Assembly (NCBI GenBank): GCA_026692885.1
Contig: JAPLNJ010000906.1
Coordinates: forward strand, 1-22,691
Source of the DNA: Planctomycetota bacterium
Lineage (GTDB): Bacteria > Planctomycetota > Planctomycetia > Pirellulales > Pirellulaceae
DNA length: 22,691 nt
Reading direction: 5' to 3'
A model generated the notes under the pieces. That model was not told where the DNA came from, ran no database searches, and was given only the letters and a program-made list of their open reading frames with translations. Positions 8,279 to 16,633 of the stretch are shown in pieces; position 1 is the first letter of the stretch; the number at the start of each line of letters is the position of its first letter. Position numbers and translations under genes: made by a program.

Positions 8279-9565
8279 ATGTTCGTACCCACTGCAAAAC
8301 AACGGGCGAGGCTGGTACTGACCGTTCTCGTGGCCCTGGCCATCACCGGCTGCAAACAGGCGGTGTCCGTCGACAGTGACGAGGCCGGCAAGCTCCCCAA
8401 GGAGCCGGTCTCGGTACGGGCAGTCAAGGCCGAGGTGACGACGCTACGGCCGTCGGTGGACCTGGTGGGGGCGCTCGTGGCACTGCCGGAGTGCACGACG
8501 ACGGTGTCGCCGCAAGTCGGTGGCTGGGTGCAGAAGGTGCTGGTGGTCGAAGGGGCTACGGTCCAGGCCGGTGACGAACTGGTGCTCCTGGACTCGCGGT
8601 TGGCCGAAGTCGAAGTGGCCAAAGTCACGGCTTCGGTCGCCGAAAAGGAGGCCGTACTGGCGAAGTTGAAACGCGGCTATCTGCCGCAGGAACTGGAGAT
8701 GGCCCGCCACGAGGTCCACAGGTGCCAGGCCACGGTGGATTCGCTACGGGCCGAGTTGGCGGCGCTGGAACCGTTGCGACAGAACCAGGAACTTTCGGAC
8801 GTCCAGTATCAGAAGTTCACGTCTGCGTTCCACGCCGCAGAAGCCGGGCAGGCCGCTGCGGAAGCTAAGCTCCGCTTACTGGAGGCGGGTACCCCCCGCG
8901 AAGAAATCTCCGAAGCCGAAGCTCGTGTGGCCATTGCCAAGGCTGAACTGGCAGCCGCCAAGCTCAACCTGGAATTGTGCCGGATTGTCAGCTTGACCGC
9001 GGGTACCGTGACCCAGCTGCTCGCGCGCCAAGGCACGTTTGTCGAACGCTCTACACCGCTGTTGACGATCGTCGACCTGTCGCGGGTGTTCATGCAGGTC
9101 CGCGTTCCGAGCGTCCACATGGCCCAGTTGCACGTCGGTGCCGAGGTCGACGTACACATCGCCTCGCATTCCGACGGTGTATTTCGAGGCGAGGTTGCGC
9201 GCCTCAGCGGCCAAGCCGATTCGGCCACCGGCGACGTGGACGCCTTTGTCTTGGTGAACAACGACCACAACTTGTTGCGTCCCGGCCTGGCGTGCCGCGG
9301 CCGTGTCTGGCTGCCTGAGCAGGCCGATGTTTTGACCGTGCCGGTAGCTGCCGTCGCCGACCACGCCGGTATCCCCGTGGTGGCCGTCGTGCGCGACAAT
9401 CGGGCCCACGAGATCGAAGTGAAACTGGGCGTGCAGACGCGGGAGCGGGTCCAAGTGACCGAAGGCCTTTCCGTCGGCGACTGGGTGATTACGGAAGGCG
9501 GGTACGGCTTGCCCGAGAACTGCCCCGTGCAAGTCGCAACCGAACCAGCGTCGGCCGAAAGGTAG
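8279..9565 (+). CDS. RND periplasmic adaptor (membrane fusion protein) lipoprotein
   Basis: This 428-residue protein links the pump to the outer-membrane channel. It starts 3 bp after the pump stop, so the two are translated from one message. The signal peptide ends in LAITGC, giving a lipidated Cys25. Domains follow the HlyD/AcrA order: beta-barrel/lipoyl half with VSPQVGGWVQKVLVVEGATVQ and GDELVLLDSR near 75-105, a long alpha-hairpin rich in Ala, Glu and Leu (about 108-220) that docks to the outer-membrane factor, the second lipoyl half (AGTVTQLLARQGTFVERSTPLLTI), and a C-terminal beta-barrel and membrane-proximal region ending near ENCPVQV. The stop codon TAG lies inside the left arm of a 24-bp inverted repeat. 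No metal-binding extension (His/Met-rich) is present, so metal efflux is not favoured. Confidence 0.9.
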   Translation: MFVPTAKQRARLVLTVLVALAITGCKQAVSVDSDEAGKLPKEPVSVRAVKAEVTTLRPSVDLVGALVALPECTTTVSPQVGGWVQKVLVVEGATVQAGDELVLLDSRLAEVEVAKVTASVAEKEAVLAKLKRGYLPQELEMARHEVHRCQATVDSLRAELAALEPLRQNQELSDVQYQKFTSAFHAAEAGQAAAEAKLRLLEAGTPREEISEAEARVAIAKAELAAAKLNLELCRIVSLTAGTVTQLLARQGTFVERSTPLLTIVDLSRVFMQVRVPSVHMAQLHVGAEVDVHIASHSDGVFRGEVARLSGQADSATGDVDAFVLVNNDHNLLRPGLACRGRVWLPEQADVLTVPVAAVADHAGIPVVAVVRDNRAHEIEVKLGVQTRERVQVTEGLSVGDWVITEGGYGLPENCPVQVATEPASAER

Positions 9566-9629
9566 GTCAGGCTTTCCAGCCTGACGTCGGTCGCGTTGGC
9601 CTTGTGTCAGGCTGGAAAGCCTGACCTAC
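9562..9629. repeat. Perfect 24-bp inverted repeat between adaptor and outer-membrane factor genes
   Basis: The arms at 9562-9585 and 9606-9629 are exact reverse complements around a 20-bp spacer. Each arm is itself a small palindrome (GTCAGGCTTTCCAGCCTGAC in the left arm). The left arm contains the adaptor stop codon. The RNA would form a very stable hairpin and could weaken or stop read-through into the outer-membrane factor gene, or protect the upstream message; there is no T-run, so a classical intrinsic terminator is unlikely. The doubly palindromic structure also fits a dispersed REP-like repeat that landed here. Confidence 0.8.
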
Positions 9630-9738
9630 GGGGATTCTCCGAAGAACGACCAGCGACCGTGCCGATGCTAACGATGCGGGGAACTATTCCGATATTTCGA
9701 TCGTCTCGTCTGTGCCAGTGCTTGCAGGACACCACGCC

Positions 9739-11088
9739 ATGCGATTCTATCACCTACTAGTGGCAGCACTGGTGGCAGCTAGCGTCGCCGGCGTGTCAAC
9801 TCCCGCCGAACCCCCCGTTCACGCCACGGGGCAACCGGCCTGGACGGCCTGGTCTTCGGCGAGGCCCGAGACGCCCGTGGATCTGGAAACGGCCTTACAG
9901 TGGACGCTCTCCCGCAACCCGGACCTGGTCGCCGTACGACAAAACGCGGACGTTTCGGCGGTCGCGATGGCCGTGGCGAGGCTGTTCCCGATGAGCGTGA
10001 ATCCCTCGGTCACGGTGGCCCTGCGCCCGTGGGCCTTTGAACGAGATATCGGTCAAGGTTCTCAGCGGCTTGGCACGTCGGTCGCGGTCGCCTGGACCCA
10101 GCCGCTCGAACTGGGCCGGCGCGGTCCGCGTTTGGTCCAGGCCCAAGCGGCCTACGACCAAACGCAGTGGAACATTTTGCAGGCGGAACTTGTGACCTTG
10201 GTGCAAACCTACCGGTTCCACCAGACGGCGACGTATCGCCGCGAAAAGTTTCGTGTCGCCCGGCAGTTGGCCGATTTCAATGCCCAGCTGTTGCTCACGG
10301 TCCGTCGACAGGTGGCAGCCGGTCTGGCGACGCCTACCGATCTGGTCTTAGCCGAGGTGGAAAACCAGTCGATGGTGCAACGCTTACGCACCGCTCAGCA
10401 GGACTACCTGGATGCGGTGACCGACTTGCGCAAGCAGATGGGCTTGCCCGAACACGCAGGTTCGGCCGTGCCGGTCGGTGCCTTGCAGATCCCGGCAGGT
10501 GCCTTGTCCAGCGACGAAGACGACCTGATCCGCCAGGCCTTGGAGAGTCATCCCGATATCAACGTCGCCCTGGCCCAAGCGAACAACTCGCAGGCCGCCG
10601 TCTCTCTCGCCCGAGCTGACCGGATTCCCATAGCGTCGGTAGGCCCCGTGTACGAACGCGACGAGGTAGGCACAACCTTCTATGGTCTCGTTGTAAACAC
10701 CCCGGTTCCCGTCCTCAACTCGGGCCGCCGTCTGGTGTGGCAGCGCGAGCAAGAGTACAACCGCGATCTCGTGGCGGCAGAGCAGGTCCGAGTGAGGACC
10801 ATCGTCCGCGTCAAAGCCAGTCTGGCGAAGTGGCTGCAGGTCAAGGACTTGGTGGCGGAGGTCGAGGCCTCGACTGCGGCGATCGAGGTCCAGACGCAAA
10901 AGCTGGAGCGGATCTACACGGCTGGGCAGGCCGATTTGCTGAAGCTGCTGCAGGTTCGGCAACGGCTGATCGAAGCGGAAAATGCCCGCCTGGACATCGT
11001 GTGGCAGGCCACCCAAGCCTACGCCGACCTGTTGACCGCCACCGGCGCCACGCCATTACTCGGCGCGCTACCCGCCACCGCTGAATAG
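9739..11088 (+). CDS. TolC-like outer-membrane efflux protein (OMF)
   Basis: The 449-residue product is the outer-membrane exit duct for the RND system. The ATG at 9739 is chosen over an in-frame GTG at 9712 because AGGA (9726-9729) sits 9 nt upstream and it gives a clean signal peptide (MRFYHLLVAALVAASVAGVS). Two homologous OEP halves are visible. The first opens with PVDLETALQWTLSRNPDLVAVRQ (about 45-68), the second near SSDEDDLIRQALESHPDINVALAQ, each followed by long amphipathic helices that build the periplasmic alpha-barrel. The last helix (LDIVWQATQAYADLLTATG) is typical of the family. It lies 173 bp after the adaptor gene, beyond the inverted repeat, in the same direction, so it may be transcribed partly independently. 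Confidence 0.9.
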   Translation: MRFYHLLVAALVAASVAGVSTPAEPPVHATGQPAWTAWSSARPETPVDLETALQWTLSRNPDLVAVRQNADVSAVAMAVARLFPMSVNPSVTVALRPWAFERDIGQGSQRLGTSVAVAWTQPLELGRRGPRLVQAQAAYDQTQWNILQAELVTLVQTYRFHQTATYRREKFRVARQLADFNAQLLLTVRRQVAAGLATPTDLVLAEVENQSMVQRLRTAQQDYLDAVTDLRKQMGLPEHAGSAVPVGALQIPAGALSSDEDDLIRQALESHPDINVALAQANNSQAAVSLARADRIPIASVGPVYERDEVGTTFYGLVVNTPVPVLNSGRRLVWQREQEYNRDLVAAEQVRVRTIVRVKASLAKWLQVKDLVAEVEASTAAIEVQTQKLERIYTAGQADLLKLLQVRQRLIEAENARLDIVWQATQAYADLLTATGATPLLGALPATAE

Positions 11089-11155
11089 GTCGGTGTCACC
11101 AGAACCCCATTTACGCCGCTCCAGAAGATGGTAACATCACCAACACGGTAGCCAC

Positions 11156-11427
11156 GCTGAGCAGACTGAGGTCGGGAGATCGGCCATGAATGTCGACCAG
11201 TGGATCAACGCCGGCTGCTTCGTGTTTGAACCGGGGGTTCTGGACTATCTGCCCGGGGGCGACGAGTGCATTCTGGAACGTCAGCCCTGGAACGTTTGGC
11301 GGCCGACGGACAACGGATGGCCTTTTGCCAGGCAGGGTTCTTCTTTGCCATGGGCACCTACCGCGAGTACGAAGCGTTGAACAGCACGTGGAGTTCTGGG
11401 CAGGCACCTTGGAGAATTTGGTCATGA
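11156..11427 (+). pseudogene. Truncated, frameshifted glucose-1-phosphate cytidylyltransferase (RfbF-like)
   Basis: Only the C-terminal third of an approximately 257-residue RfbF-type enzyme can be read. From about 11156 to 11286 one frame gives [20 protein letters not shown] followed by [23 protein letters not shown], matching the WINGGFFV region. The homology then moves to another frame at CTG 11287, giving [20 protein letters not shown] then [22 protein letters not shown] and ending at TGA 11425-11427. The shift between 11285 and 11287 looks like a single-base deletion (cagcc-ctggaa). The N-terminal nucleotide-binding region (GGxGTR) is absent upstream. The stop overlaps the next gene's start (ATGA at 11424-11427), preserving the rfbF-rfbG-like coupling of CDP-sugar operons. 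A sequencing or assembly error could explain the frameshift but not the missing 5' two-thirds. Confidence 0.75.
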
Positions 11428-12410
11428 GCAATGCGTTCTGGCAGGACCGGCCGACGTTGGTGACCGGCGCCACGGGACTGGTGGGTGGCTGGTTGGTACC
11501 GCGGCTGCTCGCCGCCGGTGCCGACGTGGTCTGCTTGATGCGAGACTGGGTGCCTCAGCAGGAGCTGATCCGTACGGGTCTGTTGGATCGGGTGCAGGTC
11601 GTCCGGGGAGACATCACCGATCAGTCGCTGCTGGAACGTACGCTCGGTGAGTACGAGGTGACGACGGTCCTGCATTTGGCGGCCCAAGCGATTGTCAGCA
11701 TCGCCAATCGCAATCCGGTCTCGACCTTCGAGTCCAACATCCGTGGCACCTGGTCGTTGCTGGAAGCCTGCCGGCACAGTCCGGCGGTGAAGCAGATCGT
11801 GGTGGCGTCTTCGGACAAAGCTTATGGCGTGCACGACGTGCTGCCCTACGACGAAACGGCGCCGTTGCGAGGCGTGTACCCCTATGATGTCAGTAAATCC
11901 TGTGCGGATCTGATCGCCCGGAGCTACGCGGTCAGTTTTGGCTTGCCGGTGGTAACCACCCGCTGCGGCAATTTCTACGGCGGTGGCGACTTGAACTGGA
12001 ACCGGATTGTGCCGGGGACGATTCGCTCGGTGCTCCGCGGGCAGCGCCCGGTAATCCGGTCGGACGGGAACTACGTGCGGGACTATTTCTACGTGGAGGA
12101 CGGCGCGGCGGCCTACATGCATTTGGCCGAACAATTGGCCGCTCGTCCAGAGCTCCGCGGGGAGGCCTTCAATTTTTCCAACGAGTTGCAGGTGACCGTC
12201 TTGGAACTGGTGCGGCGGATGCTGACCCTGCTGGGAACCGACTTGGAGCCGGAGGTCCGCAACGAGGCCAGCAACGAGATTCGGCACCAGTACCTGACCG
12301 CCGCCAAGGCGCGCCGGTTGCTGCAGTGGTCGCCGTTGTTCGACCTGGACACCGGTCTCAGCCGGACCATCCAGTGGTATCGGGAATTCTTTGGGGCTGG
12401 TGAGTCTTGA
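11424..12410 (+). CDS. CDP-glucose 4,6-dehydratase-like NAD(P)-dependent sugar dehydratase
   Basis: This 328-residue extended short-chain dehydrogenase most resembles CDP-glucose 4,6-dehydratase (RfbG), which makes CDP-4-keto-6-deoxyglucose for deoxysugars of surface polysaccharides. The ATG at 11424 has GGAG (11411-11414) 9 nt upstream; the frame open from 11190 belongs to the pseudogene region. Visible motifs: Rossmann GATGLVG (15-21), the SSDKAYG active-site block (130-134 region, with Asp131 and Lys132), YPYDVSKS with Tyr154 and Lys158, then [20 protein letters not shown] and [13 protein letters not shown]. These last blocks are characteristic of the CDP-glucose branch rather than of UDP-glucose epimerases or RmlB. 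It is slightly shorter than typical RfbG (about 355). It is cytoplasmic. Its expected partner, the cytidylyltransferase directly upstream, is broken, so CDP-glucose must come from another locus if the enzyme works. Confidence 0.82.
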   Translation: MSNAFWQDRPTLVTGATGLVGGWLVPRLLAAGADVVCLMRDWVPQQELIRTGLLDRVQVVRGDITDQSLLERTLGEYEVTTVLHLAAQAIVSIANRNPVSTFESNIRGTWSLLEACRHSPAVKQIVVASSDKAYGVHDVLPYDETAPLRGVYPYDVSKSCADLIARSYAVSFGLPVVTTRCGNFYGGGDLNWNRIVPGTIRSVLRGQRPVIRSDGNYVRDYFYVEDGAAAYMHLAEQLAARPELRGEAFNFSNELQVTVLELVRRMLTLLGTDLEPEVRNEASNEIRHQYLTAAKARRLLQWSPLFDLDTGLSRTIQWYREFFGAGES

Positions 12411-12636
12411 ATCGCAATCGAGAGTCCTGCTTCGTCCCGATTTCCCTGCTCGCCGCGATCGGTATGTACGCCATCCTCGCCTGTGCGACGTCGTGGCTCC
12501 CCTGGGAACCATCAAGAATGTGGCTCAGGGTGTTGCCGAGCAGCGAAGAATTTGCGACTATATTGCACGTGGCTGCCACGAACTCGTATTCGTCTTTCGC
12601 ATCAAACTCAGTAGTCGTCCGAGGAGTAAAGGCCCC
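12411..12636 (+). other. Upstream region of xylose isomerase
   Basis: The 226 bp between the dehydratase and xylA carry no convincing gene; open frames here are extensions without start signals. A weak promoter-like pair (TTGCCG then GACTAT 17 bp later) lies in roughly the middle third, in the stretch reading ttgccgagcagc...gactatattg. Ribosome-binding candidates GAGGAG (12621-12626) and AAAGG precede the xylA ATG. No XylR-type operator is recognised. Confidence 0.35.
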
Positions 12637-13947
12637 ATGTCCGCATTTCCTGCTGTCCAGAAGATCAAGTACGAAGGTCCTCAGTCCAAGAATCCGCTGG
12701 CGTTCCGTTGGTACAACGCGGACGAAGTGGTCGAGGGGAAGACGATGAAGGACCATTTCCGGTTCAGCGTCGTCTACTGGCACACCTTCCGCGGCACCGG
12801 CGCCGATCCCTTCGGCCCCGGCACCATGCTGCGCCCGTGGGACGATGGCAGCAACTCCGTGGAGAACGCCCAACAGCGTGTGCGGGCGGCTTTTGAGTTC
12901 ATGGAAAAGCTCGGCGCCCCGTACTATGCCTTCCACGATCGCGATGTGGCCCCGGAAGGCACCACGTTGGCCGAGACCAATCACAATCTGGACGAAATCA
13001 CCAAGGTACTGAAGGAAGAACAGCAGCGAACGGGAATTAAGCTGCTCTGGGGCACGGCCAATCTGTTCAGCAACCCGCGGTACATGCATGGCGCCTCGAC
13101 CAGCTGCAATGCGGATGTATTCGCGTTTGCCGCGGCCCAGGTCAAGAAATGCCTGGAGGTCACCAAGGAATTGGGCGGTGTGAACTACGTGTTTTGGGGT
13201 GGCCGGGAAGGCTACCAGAATCTGCTCAATACCGACATGCAGCGTGAGTTGGATCACATGGCCCGGTTCATGCACTTGGCGGTCGACTACGCCAAGTCGA
13301 TCGGCTTCACCGGCCAGTTCCTGATCGAGCCGAAGCCGAAAGAACCGACTAAGCACCAATACGATTCGGATGCGGCGGCTTGCATCAACTACCTGCGGGC
13401 CTACGACCTGCTGCCCTACTTCAAGTTGAACATCGAGACCAATCACGCGACGCTGGCCGGGCACACGATGATGCACGAGCTCGATTACGCCGGCCACCAA
13501 GGCGCGTTGGGCTCGATCGATGCCAACACGGGCGACGTGATGTTGGGCTGGGATACCGACCAGTTCCCGACCAACTACTACTTGACCGCCGAGATTATGT
13601 TGATCCTGCTCAAGTTCGGTGGCTTGAATCCGGGCGGTGTCAATTTCGATGCCAAGGTGCGGCGCGAGAGCTTCGAGCCGATCGACTTGTTCCACGCCCA
13701 CGTCGGCGGCATGGACGCGTTCGCCAAGGGCTTGAAGATCGCTGCCGCGATTCGCGCCGACGGCGAGTTGGCCAAGTTCGTGAAGGACCGTTACCGTAGT
13801 TGGGACAGCGGCATCGGCGCCGAGATCGAATCCGGCAAGGCCGATTTCAAGTCGCTGGAAGCCTACCTGTTGAAGCAGGGCGAAGCCGCCGCAAACCAAA
13901 GCGGCCGCCAAGAGATGCTCGAAAACATCTTCAACTGGTATCTGTAG
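12637..13947 (+). CDS. xylA: Xylose isomerase (class II)
   Basis: The 436-residue cytoplasmic enzyme interconverts D-xylose and D-xylulose (and glucose and fructose) using two divalent metals. The ATG at 12637 is chosen because GAGGAG (12621-12626) lies 10 nt upstream and [20 protein letters not shown] is the usual class II N-terminus; the frame open from 12391 is not supported. Catalytic residues are complete: FHDRD with His100 and Asp103, [13 protein letters not shown] with Glu231 and Lys233, [11 protein letters not shown] with Glu267 and His270, [19 protein letters not shown] with Asp295, Asp306 and Asp308, and NFDAK with Asp338. Length is standard for class II (about 440). No xylulokinase, transporter or regulator is adjacent, so it is not part of a visible xyl operon. 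It is convergent with mqnE, with only 11 bp between stop codons. Confidence 0.97.
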   Translation: MSAFPAVQKIKYEGPQSKNPLAFRWYNADEVVEGKTMKDHFRFSVVYWHTFRGTGADPFGPGTMLRPWDDGSNSVENAQQRVRAAFEFMEKLGAPYYAFHDRDVAPEGTTLAETNHNLDEITKVLKEEQQRTGIKLLWGTANLFSNPRYMHGASTSCNADVFAFAAAQVKKCLEVTKELGGVNYVFWGGREGYQNLLNTDMQRELDHMARFMHLAVDYAKSIGFTGQFLIEPKPKEPTKHQYDSDAAACINYLRAYDLLPYFKLNIETNHATLAGHTMMHELDYAGHQGALGSIDANTGDVMLGWDTDQFPTNYYLTAEIMLILLKFGGLNPGGVNFDAKVRRESFEPIDLFHAHVGGMDAFAKGLKIAAAIRADGELAKFVKDRYRSWDSGIGAEIESGKADFKSLEAYLLKQGEAAANQSGRQEMLENIFNWYL

Positions 13948-13958
13948 TAGCCGGTGTC

Positions 13959-15083
13959 TCAAGCCACCCGCCACAGCTTCGGATCTTCCGCATCGCGCAC
14001 GACCGGCCGGTACAACGTATCGCGTTCGACCGGTTCGCGGCCCGCGGCGGTGATCAAGCGGCGGATCTCGTCCACCGACAGAATTTCTGGCGTGGTGGCG
14101 CCGGCGTCATGATAGATCAATTCATGCCGGACTGTGCCGTCCAGGTCATCCGCGCCGTAAGCCTGGGCGGCTTGCGCGGTGCCCACGCCGAGCATAATCC
14201 AGTACGCTTTGATGTGCGGAATGTTGTCCAGCATCAGGCGGCTGACGGCGATGGTTCGCAGGTCCAGCAGCGAGGACGGCTTCTTGAGGTGCGCCAGTCC
14301 CGTGTTATCGGGGTGAAAGGCCAAGGGGATGAAGGTCTGAAAGCCGCCTGTCTGGTCCTGGAGTTCTCGCAGTCGAACCAGATGGTCGATCCGGTGGTAG
14401 GCGTTCTCCAGATGGCCGTAGAGCATCGTGCAGTTGGTACGCAAGCCGAGCTCGTGGGCCGTGCGATGGATGTCGAGCCACCTGGTCGAGTCGGCTTTGT
14501 GCTCGCAAATCTGATCGCGCACCTGATGGTGAAAAATCTCCGCTCCGCCGCCGGGCAAGCTGCCCAGTCCCGCGCCGAGCAGCTCCTGCAGGATTGCCCG
14601 GGCCGGCTTCCTGCCTAGAAACTCGAACCAATTGATTTCCACCGCCGTCCAAGCCTTCAGATGCAGCGTCGGGTACGCCTCGTGCAGCAGGCGGACCAGG
14701 TGCACGTACCAGTCGTACTTCTTCTGGTGATGCAAACCACCGACGATATGCAGCTCGGTACAACCCGAGTCGGCGGCTTCCCGGCCGCGGGCCAGGATCT
14801 GCTCGTCGCTCATCACGTAACCTTTGGCGTCGCGTAGGTCGGCGCGGAACGCACAGAACGTGCAACGGTAGACGCAGACGTTCGTGGGATTCAGGTGGGT
14901 GTTGATGTTGTAATAGGTCACGTTCCCGTGTTGACGCTCGCGCCTCTGGTTGGCCAGTTGACCGACTTCCTGCAGCGGCGTGGCCGGATCGTACAACAAC
15001 TGCCCGTCCGCCGCAGAGAGACGCGCTCCAGCTTCGATCTTTTCGCGGCTGGACTTCAAATTCGGATGAACCGTGCGAAGCAT
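13959..15083 (-). CDS. mqnE: Aminofutalosine synthase (radical SAM, menaquinone biosynthesis)
   Basis: MqnE joins a chorismate-derived enolpyruvyl benzoate (made by MqnA) with SAM to give aminofutalosine in the futalosine route to menaquinone. The 374-residue product starts MLRTVHPNLKSSREK at 15083; GGAG lies about 10 nt upstream on the minus strand, and the open frame to 15290 is not supported. The radical SAM cluster motif is CVYRCTFC (Cys70, Cys74, Cys77). NVTYYNINTHLNPTNVC before it, and TMLYGHLENAYHRIDHLVRL followed by RELQDQTGGFQTFIPLAFHP, are typical of MqnE rather than of the cyclase MqnC. The C-terminal ILSVDEIRRLITAAGREPVERD is also typical. No other mqn genes are in the window, so the pathway is scattered. 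The presence of MqnE implies menaquinone-based respiration. Confidence 0.93.
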   Translation of the reverse strand: MLRTVHPNLKSSREKIEAGARLSAADGQLLYDPATPLQEVGQLANQRRERQHGNVTYYNINTHLNPTNVCVYRCTFCAFRADLRDAKGYVMSDEQILARGREAADSGCTELHIVGGLHHQKKYDWYVHLVRLLHEAYPTLHLKAWTAVEINWFEFLGRKPARAILQELLGAGLGSLPGGGAEIFHHQVRDQICEHKADSTRWLDIHRTAHELGLRTNCTMLYGHLENAYHRIDHLVRLRELQDQTGGFQTFIPLAFHPDNTGLAHLKKPSSLLDLRTIAVSRLMLDNIPHIKAYWIMLGVGTAQAAQAYGADDLDGTVRHELIYHDAGATTPEILSVDEIRRLITAAGREPVERDTLYRPVVRDAEDPKLWRVA

Positions 15084-15299
15084 AATCTGAGTGCTCCTCA
15101 GAGATTCCCGTTGGTAGTGAGGTTGGTAGCGGAGCTGTTCTCTGCGGAGGATGCCATGTCCCGAACAGTCTAACACTACTCGCAGCAGAAAGTCCACCGT
15201 CTTCCACCTCGGCCGTACGCCGACGTCCCGTACGCCGAGGTCCCCTTGCTGCGGATACGCGGCAGATGCTATCCTGCGCCCGCCCGGCAACCGGCTGGC

Positions 15300-15554
15300 A
15301 CCAAACGGTTTTTGACGGTGGGAGTGTCAAGGGTGGGAGTGTCAAGAATGAGGCTTAACGTTGTCGCCTGGACGAGGCTTGCCGCGAGGGCTCAGACGTA
15401 CAGAATTCAAAATTGGCGGTTTGGCGACTTTGCCAAGTCAGCGTGGTTTGTCCGCCAATTTTGAATACTGTACGTCTGAGCCCTGTCTGGGGCCCGGCAC
15501 TGCGGAACCGTAAGATCTCATTCTTCACGCGTCAGGACCAAGAAACCGTTTGGT
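15300..15554. repeat. Nested palindromic element of about 255 bp
   Basis: Three concentric inverted-repeat pairs share nearly the same centre. Outer: ACCAAACGGTTT at 15300-15311 with AAACCGTTTGGT at 15543-15554 (12 of 12). Middle: GTCAAGAATGAG at 15341-15352 with CTCATTCTTCAC at 15517-15528 (11 of 12). Inner: 33-bp arms at 15387-15419 and 15452-15484 (32 of 33; left arm begins AGGGCTCAGACGTACAG). The outer arms look like terminal inverted repeats of a MITE, or the whole is a large cruciform-forming element. It encodes nothing recognisable. Confidence 0.8.
15317..15346. repeat. Two tandem copies of a 15-bp unit
   Basis: GGTGGGAGTGTCAAG occurs twice head to tail at 15317-15331 and 15332-15346, exact copies, inside the left arm of the nested palindrome. 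The right arm has no matching duplication, so this is probably a local slippage duplication after the element formed. Confidence 0.85.
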
Positions 15555-15577
15555 ACTAGCAGGAGACGCTCCCTTCC

Positions 15578-16633
15578 ATGTGCGGCCCGCACCAGCAACG
15601 TGTTCAGGATTTCGCGGTGGGTGGAAGCCTGACGCTTGTCTGCTGGGGACTCTGGGTGAGCAGTTTCGCGTCCGCGGCGGAACCGGAACGTGTCTTGGCC
15701 CAGCCGGCGGAGACGGCGGCCCCGGTCGTGCTGAAACTGCACTGGTATCCCCAGGCGCAGTTTGCCGGCTATCTGCTGGCGCAGGACAAGGGGTTCTTCC
15801 GCAGGGCGGGCCTGGGCGACGTGGACATCCGCTGGTCGACTGCGGGCGAGCGTTCCCTGGATGTCCTGACCGAACAGGAGTCCGCCTTCTGTACAGGGTG
15901 GCTCTGCGATGCCATCGTGCGGCGGGCGCAGGGTACACCCATCATCCATTTGTCGCAGATCACGCAGAAGTCGGCAATGCTACTGGTGACGCGGCGTGCG
16001 CAGGGAATAGCCACCCCCGCTGACATGACGGGGCGACGCGTCGGGCTTTGGGGCGGCGACTTCGACGTGTTGCCCCGGGCCTTCTTCCGGAAATTCCACG
16101 TTCAGCCGGAGATCGTGCCGCAAAGCAATAGCATGGTTCCGTTCCTGCGTGGTGCGGTGCACATCGCTTCCGCGATGCACTACAACGAATATCACAAGCT
16201 GCTGGAGGCCGGTCTGCGGGCCGAGGATCTGCAGGTCTTTTCCCTGGCTGACTACGGCTTGGATTTTCCTGAGGACGGGCTGTATTGCCACGAACGATCC
16301 TGGCGCGACCGCGCCGCCCAATGTGCTGCGGTGGTGCGCGCCGTCCAGCAGGGCTGGGATTACGCCCTGGAGCATGAGGCCGAGGCTTTGGATGTGGTGC
16401 TGGCTTATTGCCGCCGCGCCGATGTGCGGACCAGCCGTAATCACCAACAATGGATGCTCCGTTCGATGGCCGACTTGATTCGTTTCCGTGCGGATGGTAC
16501 CCCTGCCGCGTGGGGTGAACTGTCCGCGGTCGTGTACCAGGGGGTAGCCCAGGAGCTGTGCCAGCAGGGACTGCTGACCGCGGTGCCGCCCTTCGAGGAA
16601 TTTCATCCGCCGCCGCCAAGGAAACACCCGTGA
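15578..16633 (+). CDS. THI5/NMT1-like periplasmic substrate-binding protein
   Basis: The product (351 residues from ATG 15578) has a hydrophobic signal segment at about 15-34 ending ASA-AEP, then a domain typical of the NMT1/THI5 family, bilobed binding proteins for pyrimidine precursors and similar small molecules. Family hallmarks: LKLHWYPQAQFAGYLLAQDK near 52-71, GFFRRAGL, DVLTEQESAFCTGWLCDAIV, TPADMTGRRVGLWGG, and DYGLDFPEDGLYCH near 228-240. Start choice: AGGAG at 15561-15565 supports 15578; a GTG about 13 codons later is an alternative. The stop TGA overlaps the GTG start of the SpoIIE phosphatase gene (GTGA), so the two are translationally coupled. No ABC permease or ATPase gene is present in the window. 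I infer a sensory rather than transport role: it could present its ligand to the Cache domain of its partner. Confidence 0.85.
   Translation: MCGPHQQRVQDFAVGGSLTLVCWGLWVSSFASAAEPERVLAQPAETAAPVVLKLHWYPQAQFAGYLLAQDKGFFRRAGLGDVDIRWSTAGERSLDVLTEQESAFCTGWLCDAIVRRAQGTPIIHLSQITQKSAMLLVTRRAQGIATPADMTGRRVGLWGGDFDVLPRAFFRKFHVQPEIVPQSNSMVPFLRGAVHIASAMHYNEYHKLLEAGLRAEDLQVFSLADYGLDFPEDGLYCHERSWRDRAAQCAAVVRAVQQGWDYALEHEAEALDVVLAYCRRADVRTSRNHQQWMLRSMADLIRFRADGTPAAWGELSAVVYQGVAQELCQQGLLTAVPPFEEFHPPPPRKHP

Larger units (their letters stand above)
15084..15577. other. 494-bp divergent intergenic region between mqnE and the binding-protein gene
   Basis: No gene is supported here. The mqnE-proximal 200 bp show no clear promoter. 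The distal part is taken up by the nested palindrome at 15300-15554. An AGGAG at 15561-15565 serves as ribosome-binding site for the binding-protein gene (ATG 15578). Because most of the upstream DNA of that gene is palindromic, its promoter must lie within or very close to the element. Confidence 0.6.

Noticed and set aside
6716..8302. 528-residue open frame on the minus strand across the RND pump gene
   Set aside because: It is the antisense shadow of a clear RND transporter; its translation is rich in Gln, His and Arg with no family features, as expected for the complement of a GC-rich gene.
8279..9565. Metal-efflux (CusB-like) identity for the adaptor
   Set aside because: There are no His/Met-rich N- or C-terminal metal-binding segments, and the partner pump has the Asp-Asp TM4 motif of the HAE group.
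12358..13974. 538-residue open frame on the minus strand across xylA
   Set aside because: Antisense shadow of xylose isomerase, whose catalytic residues are all present on the plus strand.
15084..15290. Upstream extension of the mqnE frame
   Set aside because: The extra N-terminal residues have no MqnE resemblance, while MLRTVHPNLKSSREK at 15083 fits the family and has GGAG upstream.
16558..16629. Earlier GTG start for the SpoIIE phosphatase
   Set aside because: It would add 24 non-hydrophobic residues overlapping the binding-protein C-terminus; GTG 16630 gives the GTGA coupling and places TM1 at the N-terminus.
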